Source: Nomia melanderi
Lineage: Eukaryota > Arthropoda > Insecta > Hymenoptera > Halictidae
Assembly: GCF_051020985.1 (NCBI RefSeq)
Contig: NC_135001.1
Coordinates: 10,843,896-10,907,895, forward strand
Length of the DNA stretch: 64,000 bases
Reading direction: 5' to 3'
The notes beneath the pieces are model-generated. The model was given only the letters and a program-made list of their open reading frames with translations, ran no database searches and was not told where the DNA came from. This document shows, in pieces, positions 41,601-49,184 of this stretch (positions are counted from its first letter, which is position 1; each line of letters opens with the position of its first letter). The translations under genes and the position numbers were made by a program.

Positions 41601-44600
41601 AGGGTTAAGAATGGGACACCCTGTATACTATGCGTTGTCTGCTGAATAGGCCCAGAGAAAGGGACGAGACTGAACGCGTAATCCGGTCGACGTTGAAGGA
41701 GATCATGATGTCCGTAGACCTCGACGAGGTGACCTCGAAGTACATTCGAGGTCGTCTCGAGGAAGATCTCGATATGGATCTCGGGGAGTTCAAGCCATTC
41801 ATCGATCAGGAAATGCTCACCATTCTGGGTCAAATGGACGCGCCGACTGAGATATTTGACCATGTTTACCTAGGAAGCGAATGGAACGCGAGCAACTTGG
41901 AGGAGCTCCAAAAGAATGGGTACCTTATTCTTTCTTATCGTCCCAAATCTCTCCCGTGGAACTTTGTGATTGCAGTAGGGTCTGCTTGATTAACTGACTT
42001 GCGATTACACACGGTCCTTATCATCTAAGGTTGTGTTTGAGTTCTTCGTAGTCCCGATTTGTTTAGTGTACCAATTTGTACCCTAGAATATCTAACGCAA
42101 ATATTAACCCTTTGCACTCAAACAATTTCTTTGTTATAAAAAGGTAGATTTTTCTCTGCGTAATTTTGAATTTCACCCTTCGAGTAGAACAATAATAAAA
42201 TGCCTCTGATTAGATTAGATAACTACTGACTACAAATTAGATGAACTACTGCATTGAAGAACGTGCATATTAAATGAAAATTTAACATCCAACATTTCCT
42301 GTTAAATAAGAATCCTATTTTTACTATTTCAACACTTTTCCGACAACTTCAAATCTATCTTCAAATCAGTTAATCGAGATTCTCCAACTCTATGTTACTA
42401 GTTCCATCGAACTCGTACTCCTTTCACATAATTCCTTTTTTTTTACTTTTGTAGTGTTAGGCATATCTTGAACGTTACCCGAGAAATCGACAACTTTTTT
42501 CCCGGGATGTTCACGTACTTGAACGTTCGCGTGTACGACGACGAGAAAACGGACTTGTTGAAGCACTGGGATGACACGTTCAAGTATATCACCAAGGCGA
42601 AAAAGGAGGGCTCCAAGGTGCTGGTGCACTGCAAGATGGGAGTATCGAGGTCTGCTTCAGTGGTGATCGCGTACGCGATGAAAGCATACAATTGGGACTT
42701 CTCTCAAGCCTGGAAACACGTGAAAGAAAAACGGAACTGTATCAAGCCGAATAACAGCTTCTTGCTGCAGTTGGAGACTTATCAGGGTATCCTGGATGCC
42801 ATGAAGAACAAGGAGAAACTTCAGAGATCAAAGTCGGATACGAACTTGAAGTCTCCCACGTCGACGAAAGACCAGTTGAAGAAGGAAGAGAAGTCCGGCA
42901 ACGCGGGAACCGGGCTGCAAACTGTGTCAGGTCTCGAGCTGAAGAAAACCAGTCAGAGACCAAAGAGTTGGTCGCCCAATCTCACCACTACTGAAAACAT
43001 GTTGCCTTCTGGTATGTATTTTACCTTTAAGTTCTTTTTTTTTCTTTTTAGATAAGCTACTAATTTAAACAATACACAACTTTTAACCAACGTTTTCATT
43101 ATTTCATTTGACCCCAGCGAATGCTCGCACCCTTTTAGCCACCTGTCACCTCGATTCGCATCCAAATCCCCAGCCATTGATTTAATCAATTTCATTTCAG
43201 TCCCCCTTTCGCAGTCCCTGGAAAGCATAGACAAGGCGGGTAGCGCGGAAGTGACACGTGAGGATCTCCTCCGATCGACGAGTCAGAAAACGAACATGGC
43301 GCAGGAGGCGCGCAACGTGCTGATGCCGTGCGGGAACGGGCAGTCGTACAGCGTCTCGCAGAACAAAATCGTCCACTTGCCGAGTCCCTCGCCCGACATG
43401 CCGAGCGTCAAAAATAGAATCAGTAAGCTGGAGACGCAGGGTCAGAGGCGCAGGGGTCTGGTGCTGAACCTGACGAGTCAGTTCGAGGGGGCAAGCAGTA
43501 AGCCGTCCTCGCCGACCTCGGACACCGACAATAAGCCACGCGGCCAGAGCCCGATCGCGGACGTGCAGGAGAACGGGCTCGCCGCGCAGCGCGGTTCGGA
43601 TGCGAAGCAAGACGTGTGGGATCCTGGCGAGAAGGATCGAAAGAAGTCGAAACCGGAATGCGGTAATAACGATAGTGAATGTCTAGTCTGGACTGCGTCG
43701 TCCGATGCAGCGTGTACCGATCCGTTGTGTAGTAATGATAAGACTAACGACGAGGTGAGTGCGGAGAGTGAATGTGTCGCGTTAATGACAATGTATCCGG
43801 GCAACGGTGGTCGTAAACCGAGAAAAGACGGCGATCCGTTCAGCACGCAGGTGGACAGAGTGTTCGACCGCGAAGAGAGGCACGGTGAGCCGGTCACCAG
43901 GGACTCGCCAAGCCGGCAAAGTTCATGGAATAGCTACGATAGCGCGGTTGTTCTGGACAACAATTCCGTGCACAGTTCGTGGGCGACATTGCCGTCGAGG
44001 AACAGTTCCTGGGGCTCGTACGATATGCGATCGTCGGACCCACTCGGCTCGAGCGGTTTATTCCCCTACGACAAAGAGGAGATACCGTGGCATCCGGGCA
44101 CAGTGAAGCGCACTAAGCAAAAGCTCGAGGAGAACACGTCATCCGGCACGGTGAAACGCGTTTGCACGCAGAACTCGGATCCGGAGAGCAAGGACAGGTT
44201 GCCTGCCGAGGAAGAGTCCTACAATCCTGTGTTGTTGCACCGTACGGGGTCGCCCACCGCGCGTAGCAGGGACTCTTCGCCTAGCCAAGAGCATAATTTT
44301 AAGGTCGATGTAAAAGTAACCGTTAGAAACTCGCCGAGCCCCATTAGGGGGATCGATATCTCGTCGCCGTCGATCCGCCAGGTTGGCAGATTGTCGACCA
44401 GCGCGCCGGAGCCGTCCTCGTTGTCCTCGGATACAGACCTGCCGGCCGCGTTGAGGTCGTGTCGGTCGGAGAGCGAGACCTCCAGCCCCTGTGTCGTGAA
44501 CACCACACAGTGTCCCTCCGTGAAGCATCACAAGATGGTGCTGGAGAACCTTAGCAACAAATCGATATACAATAAGCGTTGCCTGCCCGTGGACGATTCA

Positions 44601-45122
44601 CCGGAGGCCGAGTGCCCGCGAAACATCTCCGGTATCGTGAAGAATCTCAAGAAGGAATTCGAAGCGAAGTCGTCGAGCAAGTCGGACGTGAAGATCAGGA
44701 GTCTGCCCTCGTCGCCGGTGATACCGCACAATGAATCCAAGATTCAAGCCCCGTCCGAAACCAAAGATGAAGAAAAACCGAGCGGAGGAACGGCGGTGGC
44801 GGCTGCGGCGACGATACCGCCCACGCAGGAAAGCACGGAGGACCGGTCGGTCAGAGTATTGGTGGGCAAGTACGAGGTGAAGCCGGACTCGAGGAAGTCG
44901 AAAGCTGCTGCCGAGTACAGCAGAAGGTCCGCGCCGATCACCATCAATAACCTATCCTCTTCTTTGTTCACCGAAGCGCCGGAGGCACCTGGCAGGCCGC
45001 CTGTCCCCTCGGCCAGTGTTGTCGCGGCTAGCAAAAAGCAGCAACAACACGGCAGGACGCATCCTCTTGCCAGGCTGCAGGTCAGGCCTAGGCATAACAG
45101 TCCGGTTTACAACACCATGTAA
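17515..45122 (+). CDS. ssh: Slingshot protein phosphatase (cofilin phosphatase), 3' part; window lacks the 5'-most exons
   Basis: Slingshot dephosphorylates and activates ADF/cofilin (twinstar in flies) and so promotes actin filament turnover; this role is known for the family. The joined exons 17515-17693, 22567-22632, 40810-41004, 41650-41919, 42455-43011 and 43201-45122 keep one open frame of about 1063 codons. Order of parts: SSH-N region (first three exons, with RTRYLVVV, FKPVSVQAMW and SALQTLHK), DEK_C-like module (exon 41650, ERVIRSTLKEIMM), dual-specificity phosphatase domain (end of exon 41650 through exon 42455, LGSEWNASN, then the signature HCKMGVSRSAS with catalytic Cys codon at 42630-42632), then a long Ser/Pro-rich tail ending in the family signature HGRTHPL and YNTM. 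Splice phases match at every junction. The first in-window exon starts in phase 0 after an acceptor, so upstream exons are missing. Orthology is very likely; species is unknown. Confidence 0.95.
18700..18920. promoter_or_regulatory. Candidate enhancer with two nuclear-receptor-like direct repeats
   Basis: AGGTGAACGCGAAGGTCA (18730-18747) and AGGTGAACACCAAGGTCA (18831-18848) are near-identical 18-bp direct repeats, each with two AGGTSA half-sites, 101 bp apart. Between them lies a perfect inverted repeat, TTGCTCGAACA (18761-18771) and TGTTCGAGCAA (18810-18820). The block is GC-rich within AT-rich intron. Nuclear receptors are known to bind AGGTCA half-sites; enhancer function here is inference. 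Confidence 0.4.
20557..20806. mobile_element. Family N element
   Basis: Starts TTAATCCCTTGTCTTATTC and shares GATTTGTCGAATTCCGTTGA with the other two copies (39099-39294 and 54723-54956). The right end is decayed. Confidence 0.5.
21381..21418. repeat. 10-bp tandem repeat (ATCTTTATGC)
   Basis: Three full and one partial copies. The unit equals the inner part of the TIR GCGGATCTTTATGC of the 36295 MITE. Confidence 0.8.
21516..21740. mobile_element. TTAA MITE, family A (piggyBac-like)
   Basis: 225 bp including flanking TTAA at 21516 and 21737. Left end CACTAGAACTACCGAGC; the right end, read inward, is CACTAGGACCACTATACC followed by the palindrome GTCATTTTGAC. No coding capacity. piggyBac-like transposases target TTAA; assignment rests on TTAA plus TIR. 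Confidence 0.75.
21903..22102. mobile_element. TTAA MITE, family A, inverted and decayed copy
   Basis: Inverted relative of 21516-21740, 163 bp away. It ends ...GTAGTAGTTCTAACG before the TTAA at 22099. The palindrome-bearing end has decayed. Confidence 0.65.
22488..22500 (+). promoter_or_regulatory. TATA-like box upstream of the ssh micro-exon
   Basis: CTATATAAGG sits in a GC-richer context about 70 bp before exon 22567. A transcript started about 30 bp downstream could use the in-frame ATG at 22628 (Met-Trp-Ser-Ala-Leu). This could be chance in AT-rich DNA. Confidence 0.22.
22567..22632 (+). CDS. ssh: ssh 66-bp micro-exon of the SSH-N domain
   Basis: This exon is too short to appear as a long open frame. 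A good pyrimidine tract ending in TTACAG precedes 22567 and the donor GTAAGT follows 22632. It adds GFSVSVCSRQHIFKPVSVQA plus MW, exactly the missing link between LDGDG of the previous exon and SALQTLHK of the next. It takes one base to finish Gly and leaves TG to form Trp with the G at 40810. A TATA-like CTATATAAGG lies about 70 bp upstream. Confidence 0.93.
24427..24530. mobile_element. Fragment related to the 9862-10085 element
   Basis: TAGTCTAGTTTGGATTCGTC and AATAATTTTTCAGAAAATCA correspond to 9953-10013 with few changes. No ends are preserved. Confidence 0.45.
25929..26222. repeat. Foldback element: 95-bp inverted arms
   Basis: Left arm 25929-26020 (AATAAGAATATTATT ... AAAATTGATTGCATTGGTAA) and right arm 26127-26222 (TACCAATGCAATCAATTTTA ... 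AATATTCTTATT) are imperfect inverted copies with a loop of about 105 bp. No coding capacity. Confidence 0.75.
27695..27910. repeat. Diverged tandem repeat, unit roughly 36-45 bp
   Basis: Words such as ATTCGAAA, ATTTGAAA, CTATTAATCC and CTCTTAATCCCGATAT recur at irregular spacing. Old and degenerate. Confidence 0.4.
28465..28575. repeat. (TTA)n-like low-complexity tract
   Basis: Two blocks of TTA/TTG/TAG trinucleotides separated by a non-repetitive spacer. Confidence 0.8.
29040..29640. other. GC-rich non-coding island in ssh intron
   Basis: This is among the most GC-rich blocks of the intron, with overlapping open frames on both strands but no recognisable protein, splice phase or codon pattern. 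It is a candidate cis-regulatory block, as are 26500-26880, 24740-25000, 31880-32160 and 32960-33150. Confidence 0.35.
29829..29897. mobile_element. Family F end fragment
   Basis: Ends CGAGTGTAAAGGGTTAA with ATTTTATAATTTTGCTGCGT inside, as in the family F interior; truncated on the left. Confidence 0.5.
30991..31210. mobile_element. Decayed E/A-type TTAA element
   Basis: Left TTAACAGTAGAAGTACCAGA and right GTAGTTTTAATGTCAA are inverted relatives of the family A/E termini; about 220 bp. Confidence 0.55.
33960..34440. promoter_or_regulatory. GC-rich island, possible alternative ssh promoter
   Basis: A block of about 480 bp, rich in CpG-containing words and clearly unlike the AT-rich intron around it, precedes the candidate alternative ssh exon at 35277. 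Open frames on both strands here are a by-product of composition. A promoter or 5' UTR exon role is inference; no clear TATA or initiator was chosen. Confidence 0.3.
35277..35395 (+). CDS. ssh: Candidate alternative first coding exon of ssh with a hydrophobic N-terminus
   Basis: An ATG in good context (ATCATGG) at 35277 opens 39 codons and then AG before a strong donor GTAAGG at 35396. Two leftover bases are what the ssh exon at 40810 needs (AG+G = Arg, then SALQTLHK). Joined to 40810 onward the frame is exactly 1021 codons including the stop (1020 residues). The peptide begins MVTRASVH, followed by a hydrophobic run VAVVFVLPVILWILG and then a basic NLRKR patch, which reads as a signal-anchor or membrane segment. 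The isoform would lack the first part of SSH-N. A GC-rich, promoter-like island lies about 0.8-1.3 kb upstream. The exon is seen in the sequence; its use as a first exon and the membrane role are inference. Confidence 0.6.
35577..35824. mobile_element. TTAA element, family M
   Basis: 248 bp between TTAA sites, left TTAACTTTTTGCC, right TGTAAAGGGGTTAA. It aligns by eye with about 51880-52129 (ATAAATATTACTC, TATTCTTCTGT, TTTTTCTC...TTTTCCA). Confidence 0.55.
36295..36433. mobile_element. 139-bp MITE with about 21-bp TIRs
   Basis: TAGACTGCGGATCTTTATGC at the left and, inverted, TAGACTGCAAATCTTTATTC at the right. No coding capacity. Confidence 0.7.
37059..37156. mobile_element. Short TTAA element, family G
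   Basis: TTAACCTTTGCGCAGTG at the left, CACCGTCAAAGAGTTAC at the right; internal GCATACTCGTCATT. Confidence 0.58.
37190..37312. mobile_element. Family G-like element end
   Basis: The right border GGGTTGAAGTGTTAA with palindrome ACGAGTACACTCGT just inside it; the left border is unclear. Confidence 0.45.
37800..38117. repeat. Tandem repeat, unit about 121 bp, 2.6 copies
   Basis: Units start with ATTCATG at 37800, 37921 and 38044. Units share GGTTCTTRYSAG, TTTTGTAA and TGGTRTACAAG words; units 2 and 3 share TTTTCTATGGAAATTGGGAT. Confidence 0.7.
38812..39294. mobile_element. Family N element split by a nested family F element
   Basis: Starts TTAACCCCCTTGTCTTATA and ends CGAGTCTGACTCG, then ATATTATAGG...GGTAA. 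The sequence matches family N copies at 20557 and 54723 on both sides of the nested insertion 38870-39102. Confidence 0.65.
38870..39102. mobile_element. Decayed family F MITE nested in family N
   Basis: 233 bp with TTAA at both borders. Left TTAACCCTTCGTACTCC; right GACTGAGAGGCGCCTCTGGA then GTGCAGTGTTAA. The inner sequence resembles 54328-54571 (ACTTTATAATTTTGCTGTGT). Confidence 0.68.
40810..41004 (+). CDS. ssh: ssh exon: end of SSH-N region
   Basis: Acceptor TTGTTTTAG ends at 40809 and donor GTGAGT starts at 41005. It encodes SALQTLHKVSSKAREQNYF, then HDWVSYYEQRI and LNEWHAMDNLESRRPPSPDS, all conserved among slingshots. It ends with AA, which the G at 41650 completes to Lys. It is preceded by the long 18.2-kb intron and is the common exon that both the main and the candidate alternative transcript would enter. 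Confidence 0.94.
41341..41573. mobile_element. TTAA MITE, family L, just upstream of an ssh exon
   Basis: 233 bp. Left TTAATACTATTTTTACCG; right, read inward, TTAACACTATTTCTACCG, then the near-palindrome GGTGCCTTTTGACACC. TIR about 22 bp. It ends 77 bp before exon 41650. Confidence 0.75.
41613..41627. mobile_element. Isolated MITE end 23 bp before an ssh exon
   Basis: GGGACACCCTGTATA matches the right terminus of the 56564-56861 element. No partner end was seen nearby. Confidence 0.45.
41650..41919 (+). CDS. ssh: ssh exon: DEK_C-like module and start of phosphatase domain
   Basis: Acceptor GAATAG precedes 41650; the pyrimidine tract is weak. It encodes PRERDETERVIRSTLKEIMM, then the helical DEK_C-like stretch to MLTILGQMDAPTEIFDHVY and LGSEWNASNLEELQKNG. 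The donor is GTACCT at 41920 in phase 2. A transposon end (GGGACACCCTGTATA) lies 23-37 bp upstream of the exon, and an intact TTAA element ends 77 bp upstream. Confidence 0.94.
42455..43011 (+). CDS. ssh: ssh exon: dual-specificity phosphatase catalytic core
   Basis: Acceptor TTTTGTAG ends at 42454. The exon completes VRHILNVTREIDNFFPG, then VRVYDDEKTDLLKHWDDTF (region of the general-acid Asp), then HCKMGVSRSASVVIAYAMK with catalytic Cys at 42630-42632 and Arg in the P-loop. All catalytic residues are intact. It continues into a Ser/Lys-rich linker and ends in phase 1 at a donor GTATGT (43012). Confidence 0.96.
43201..45122 (+). CDS. ssh: ssh last coding exon: Ser/Pro-rich regulatory tail
   Basis: Acceptor TTTCATTTCAG ends at 43200 and the phase joins the previous exon as Val. 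The 1.9-kb exon is clearly richer in G and C than its surroundings. It encodes a disordered Ser/Pro tail with repeated SRxSSWxSYD modules near 43910-44040 (SRQSSWNSYD and SRNSSWGSYD), the PWHPGTVKR motif shared with vertebrate slingshots, and the terminal HGRTHPLARL and NSPVYNTM, which match the vertebrate slingshot C-terminus. The stop TAA is at 45120-45122. Long open frames on the opposite strand here follow from composition. Confidence 0.95.
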
Positions 45123-47289
45123 AAGGGACAGTCGTGTTTCTCCTCTTTTATTTCTCTCTCTCTATCTCGTATTTTTTTAAAATGTTTCTCCTGCTGTCGA
45201 ATCTTGAGCGCGCGTACCTGAATGCATAGGTATGTTGACGTGGCCACGATGGAACTGTGTGATCTCTACTGATGCCAACGAGTCGAGGGTACGGTCCTAT
45301 CTTCGAACTCGACGACTAATCGACGGGGATTTATGATGTAATACCAGGTCGAGAAATGTATTTGTACACTCGGATTTTTTTTCTGGTAACTTCCTATGAA
45401 GATATTGCGTACACTAACAGGATCGAGATTTTTTTAATGCTTTATTATACGCGGAAACTGTATGTCCTTTTGAGGATGTTAATAATGCAATCTATCGCAA
45501 AAATATAACGCATGGAGGACGCAAGAAAATCTCAGTAATTTGATTGTGTTAATGATAAAGGTTTAGGAAAATTTACAGAAAACAGTATATTTATAATGCT
45601 TTGAGCACTAACGTTTTTAAGAAAGTTTCAAGAGTTTAATAACTATTCACCAAATATTCTTTTCTTATGCATTATATTTTAATAGTAAATTATTAACATT
45701 TTTACGCAAGCATATTGTTTTTCCGTGTACATGGTACCAATCACCGTGCTATTTTTTTATATAAAATTGTTATAGAAAAGCCGAATGCGCGAATAGTTTT
45801 TCGACCCGTTGTATAATTCACTTCCCACTATTGTCGAGCGTATGTAAAAATGTACAGAATTTTCTCGCTGCGGGTTTACTCCCAAACTTGTACTTGTAAA
45901 TTGCAAAATGTAACTCGTTTTAACGCGCCACGATGAAGCAGCGCATTAAAGTCGAATCCATCGCGAAATGATGGAAACGATTTCGCTTAGTTGTACGGAC
46001 AGGGAGAGTGGTATAATCTGAGCGTCGAGGAACGTAAATGCGTCCACTGCTCGCTATGAGCTCGTCTTTGCCGAAGCCCCCCGTTTTTGTCAAGCGAACC
46101 CATAGCGAGAGGATTCTGTGGTGTCCGCGAGAGTCTTTGTACAACACTCCGCGATAATTAGATAAAGACAGGTCACCTATTTTTTCGATACTTCTTTAAA
46201 CAAATGCAATTTGCAAACTTGTCGTACTGCCCTCTGTAAGATCATCGCTCATAGTAAGTTTTCAATAACAGTTAGCGAAACAAAAGACTGTTGATAATGC
46301 TTTTAGCAAAAGTGAAGAAGATTTTTCACACAACAATTCGACTGTTAAGAGTATGAAGAGTAATGCAAAATGCTGAGAAATATCTTAAAAATTTGTGGAT
46401 TTTTTAAACTATGTTTTGACGGAATAACATTTTTCTTTTTTTAAATATTTATTCCTCGTCGCTTGATTTTCGTGTAACACTTCCTATTTGTGCGATATGT
46501 TCGAAAATAATTTTCTATGACGAAGGCATTATCACGATATGCAATAACTTCATCGACAGATCAACTAATTAATTGTCATTGTTGTAAGAAATTTAGAAAA
46601 AAAACTTTCCTCGAAGGAAACATTTCTGTTCCTTGTTTTTTTTTTTTTTTTAATCATGCGTCTATGGTGTAAGTCGATGTCAGTATCTCAAATTTAATCA
46701 CTTCTCATAGTATGTGATTAAAATTGAAACAATTGTTCTTAAATCACATGTTTGTCGTTGCATTGTACACATGTGCGTGTTCTTTGAATTGGCTTTCGTT
46801 CGCCTTTAGTACCTGAAAAATTGTGCTGTTGCGCTGCTTTTTTGTTGTTGCACGTGCTTTCGTTAATGAATAATATAAATAATAATATTTACGTAGGAAA
46901 CGTTCTTATCGTCAGTCTTTTGTTCCATCTAGCGTTATCGGGTAATCGAATGCGTGCGGGATGATCTTTCTAAAAGAAGAAAAAAAAAAGAAGGAAGAAG
47001 CAAATGATACAGAAAGTTTCTATATTGCATCAGTTTTGTGAGACAGTGAAAAAATAGATAGATAAATAGATATTTATTGCACCATCCATGCATTTTACAT
47101 GCTTTTGGATATTTACATAGAATTACTGTACATTCAGTTTCACTAACCTAAGGTTGTACAATATATCCATTCAAGACACGGAAACTATTATTCCTACGAC
47201 ATGTCGTCAGACCTAATGGGCTTGGAATCAAACGTGATGTTCGAGAAGACGTCATGTAAAAGGTGGAGCCAGTCTGGAGATGTTCGAAG

Positions 47290-47330
47290 GTACAGTGGGT
47301 CGAAAAAGTGTTCCTACGCTATATTTTCGT
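47290..47330. mobile_element. Possible Tc1/mariner-type terminus
   Basis: TACAGTGGGTCGAAAAAGTG resembles Tc1-like ends (TA then CAGTGG...AAAAGT). No partner end was identified in the next 300 bp. Confidence 0.3.
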
Positions 47331-48134
47331 AATAATCTTTATTCGGAAAAATAGCACATTAACAACGGTAGATATTATTCAGCATCATTATACAAAAAGA
47401 AAATTCATTTGCCTTATATGATTCTTGCGTTAGCAATTAACGTTACATGAACTCATAAACGAAAGAACTGTTGCGCCCATCTGTAATTTAAAATGCGCCG
47501 GCTGAACGTTAATGTGCTGTGTTTTTCCTACGTAGAGTTATTACAAAAAGATGGGCAACAGAAACTGACCGGGGCGCGAAATTAATTTCGAGACGGTAAT
47601 AGTCGGACGTTATTGCACATTATCACCGTTTCGAAACTAAGCTAACGTCCGGTGGGTTTCCGTTGCCTTGTGTACGAGTAGTTTTTGAACCGGCTGTAAA
47701 GCGTTGGCTCGGTCAGGCTGTGAACGAAAGGTCCGAGTCCCGCGATACACGCCAACCTGGCTCCTCCTTTTGTTTCGTTGTGATTGCCGAGGCGCGAGCG
47801 AAAGATTATACACAAAAAGACCTCGGACCGACGTAACGTTAAGCTATACTATTAGTAATTTAGTGCAAATACGATGTGATTAGGATGGTGCACAGTATGC
47901 GAGAAGACAAAAGTAGCAAAAAAAAAAAAGAACCCTCTATTTTCCCGGAGGAATCGTTCCGCGAGTCGTTCGAACGATTCGATCGAGCGGCCTCTGTCTG
48001 ACCAATCGAATAATTATCGACTGTACCACACTTTGCACACTCCCACAATCGCCAGCATCGTCGTGCGACCCGATTGATTTTACCATTCGGTTCACCATTA
48101 CTGCTTTCCTTTTTCGACAACCAGTGACGACGAT

Positions 48135-48207
48135 CTTCTCTCTCTATCTCCCTTTCCCTGACTCTCTGTCTTTCTCTATTTCTCTCTCTCCCTCCCTTTT
48201 TTTCTCT

Positions 48208-48248
<41 letters not shown>

Positions 48249-48254
48249 TCTCTC
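48135..48254. repeat. CT-rich low-complexity tract
   Basis: Pyrimidine-rich stretch with a long pure (CT)n core at 48216-48240; opposite-strand Arg-Glu frames are artefacts. Confidence 0.92.
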
Positions 48255-49022
48255 CAGCAAAAATTCGATTTGCTACGCATTGTGACTCTCGTAAAAGCGC
48301 AATGTGCGAAACGCTGCTTAGAAAGAAAAAAGGCAAAAAAGAAGAAAAGTGAAGAAAGAAATTTAAGCTCGTCGTTAACAAAACATATCATCGGACCGCT
48401 CGTTCTTCTGTTTGCGTTTGCAAAGCCATGTTGACCAATTTTCTACTCCCCCGGATGATGATGAATGCGAGGCTCGTTTTTTGATATAATGATGCACCGC
48501 GACGACTGTGTGTGTAGAAATATATTTTATTACTGAGGATAATTTTGCAAATAATTTTCTCATACGTTCATTCTAACTGCTGTTGTCTCTCAGAACGAGA
48601 AGTATTTCGAGACGAGAACAATCCTGAGAGCGAATGCTATTAAACTGTAACACATTATATTAGAATAAAAGAAAATGTTACTTCGCCAATTCATTGTGCT
48701 GCTTTGCGTTTGAAAACTCCGAGCAGGTACGCGGACTTATTTATTATTTCGATCGAAGTGACCGACTGACTAGTTTCTACTTCGGCTGAAAACGATCGTC
48801 CGGTTCTGATTTAAGGCTAAGGTTGAAACGTCCATGAAATGATCTTGACAAAGAGAAATTAATAAAACATTCGAAACAATTCATCCTTTGATATACTATT
48901 TCTTGTTTTATATTTCACTCGGAGAACAACAGAGACACGCACACGTATATGTTTTGGTTCTCGTTGAAACGTTTGATTTTCAGACACACGTTCACACGAA
49001 AAAAACTGCGTCCCGATTTTCG

Positions 49023-49184
49023 TCATCCAGGCTGAGCGTCTATCTCGAAGATCCGTCTGCCAGCACAGAACGCGATCTGCGGCACAACGGTAGCTGTATT
49101 CGTTTTCTTCGCATGCTTTGGATTCACCGGCCCTATGTCCATGCTGTACGCACCTCCGCTTAGATTTCTAATCATTGCTAGAGT
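49023..49184 (-). CDS. WD40 gene last exon
   Basis: Acceptor TTCGACAG precedes 49184 in phase 0. It encodes TLAMIRNLSGGAYSMDIGPV, then NPKHAKKTNTATVV and PQIAFCAGRRIFEIDAQPG before a TGA at 49023-49025. The ending, a final blade with RRIFEID, closes the propeller. The reading opposite to the + strand frame is preferred because its phase fits and the sequence is WD-like. Confidence 0.82.
   Translation of the reverse strand, partial: TLAMIRNLSGGAYSMDIGPVNPKHAKKTNTATVVPQIAFCAGRRIFEIDAQPG

Larger units (their letters stand above)
45123..48900 (+). other. ssh 3' UTR and convergent intergenic tail
   Basis: No coding region is supported. The UTR starts after the TAA at 45122. Possible + strand poly(A) signals AATAAA occur at about 48664 and 48860, but the true end is unknown. 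The stretch includes poly-T runs (46637-46652), a Tc1-like end near 47292 and a CT-rich microsatellite (48135-48254). A minus-strand AATAAA at 48740-48745 lies about 280 bp past the stop of the WD40 gene, so the two genes end tail to tail. Confidence 0.5.

Noticed and set aside
42104..42125. TTAACCCTTTGCACTCA, a family F-like end in an ssh intron
   Set aside because: No opposite end or palindrome found before exon 42455; kept only as a possible relic.
43197..43610. Open frames on the minus strand opposite the ssh last exon (also 43478-43897, 44139-44531, 44744-45034)
   Set aside because: They mirror a GC-rich coding exon; the + frame is unambiguous slingshot.
47860..48381. 173-codon minus-strand frame rich in Arg-Glu
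   Set aside because: Translation of the CT-rich low-complexity tract.
48888..49163. 91-codon + strand frame
   Set aside because: It is the antisense of the WD40 gene last exon, whose minus-strand reading fits in phase and sequence.
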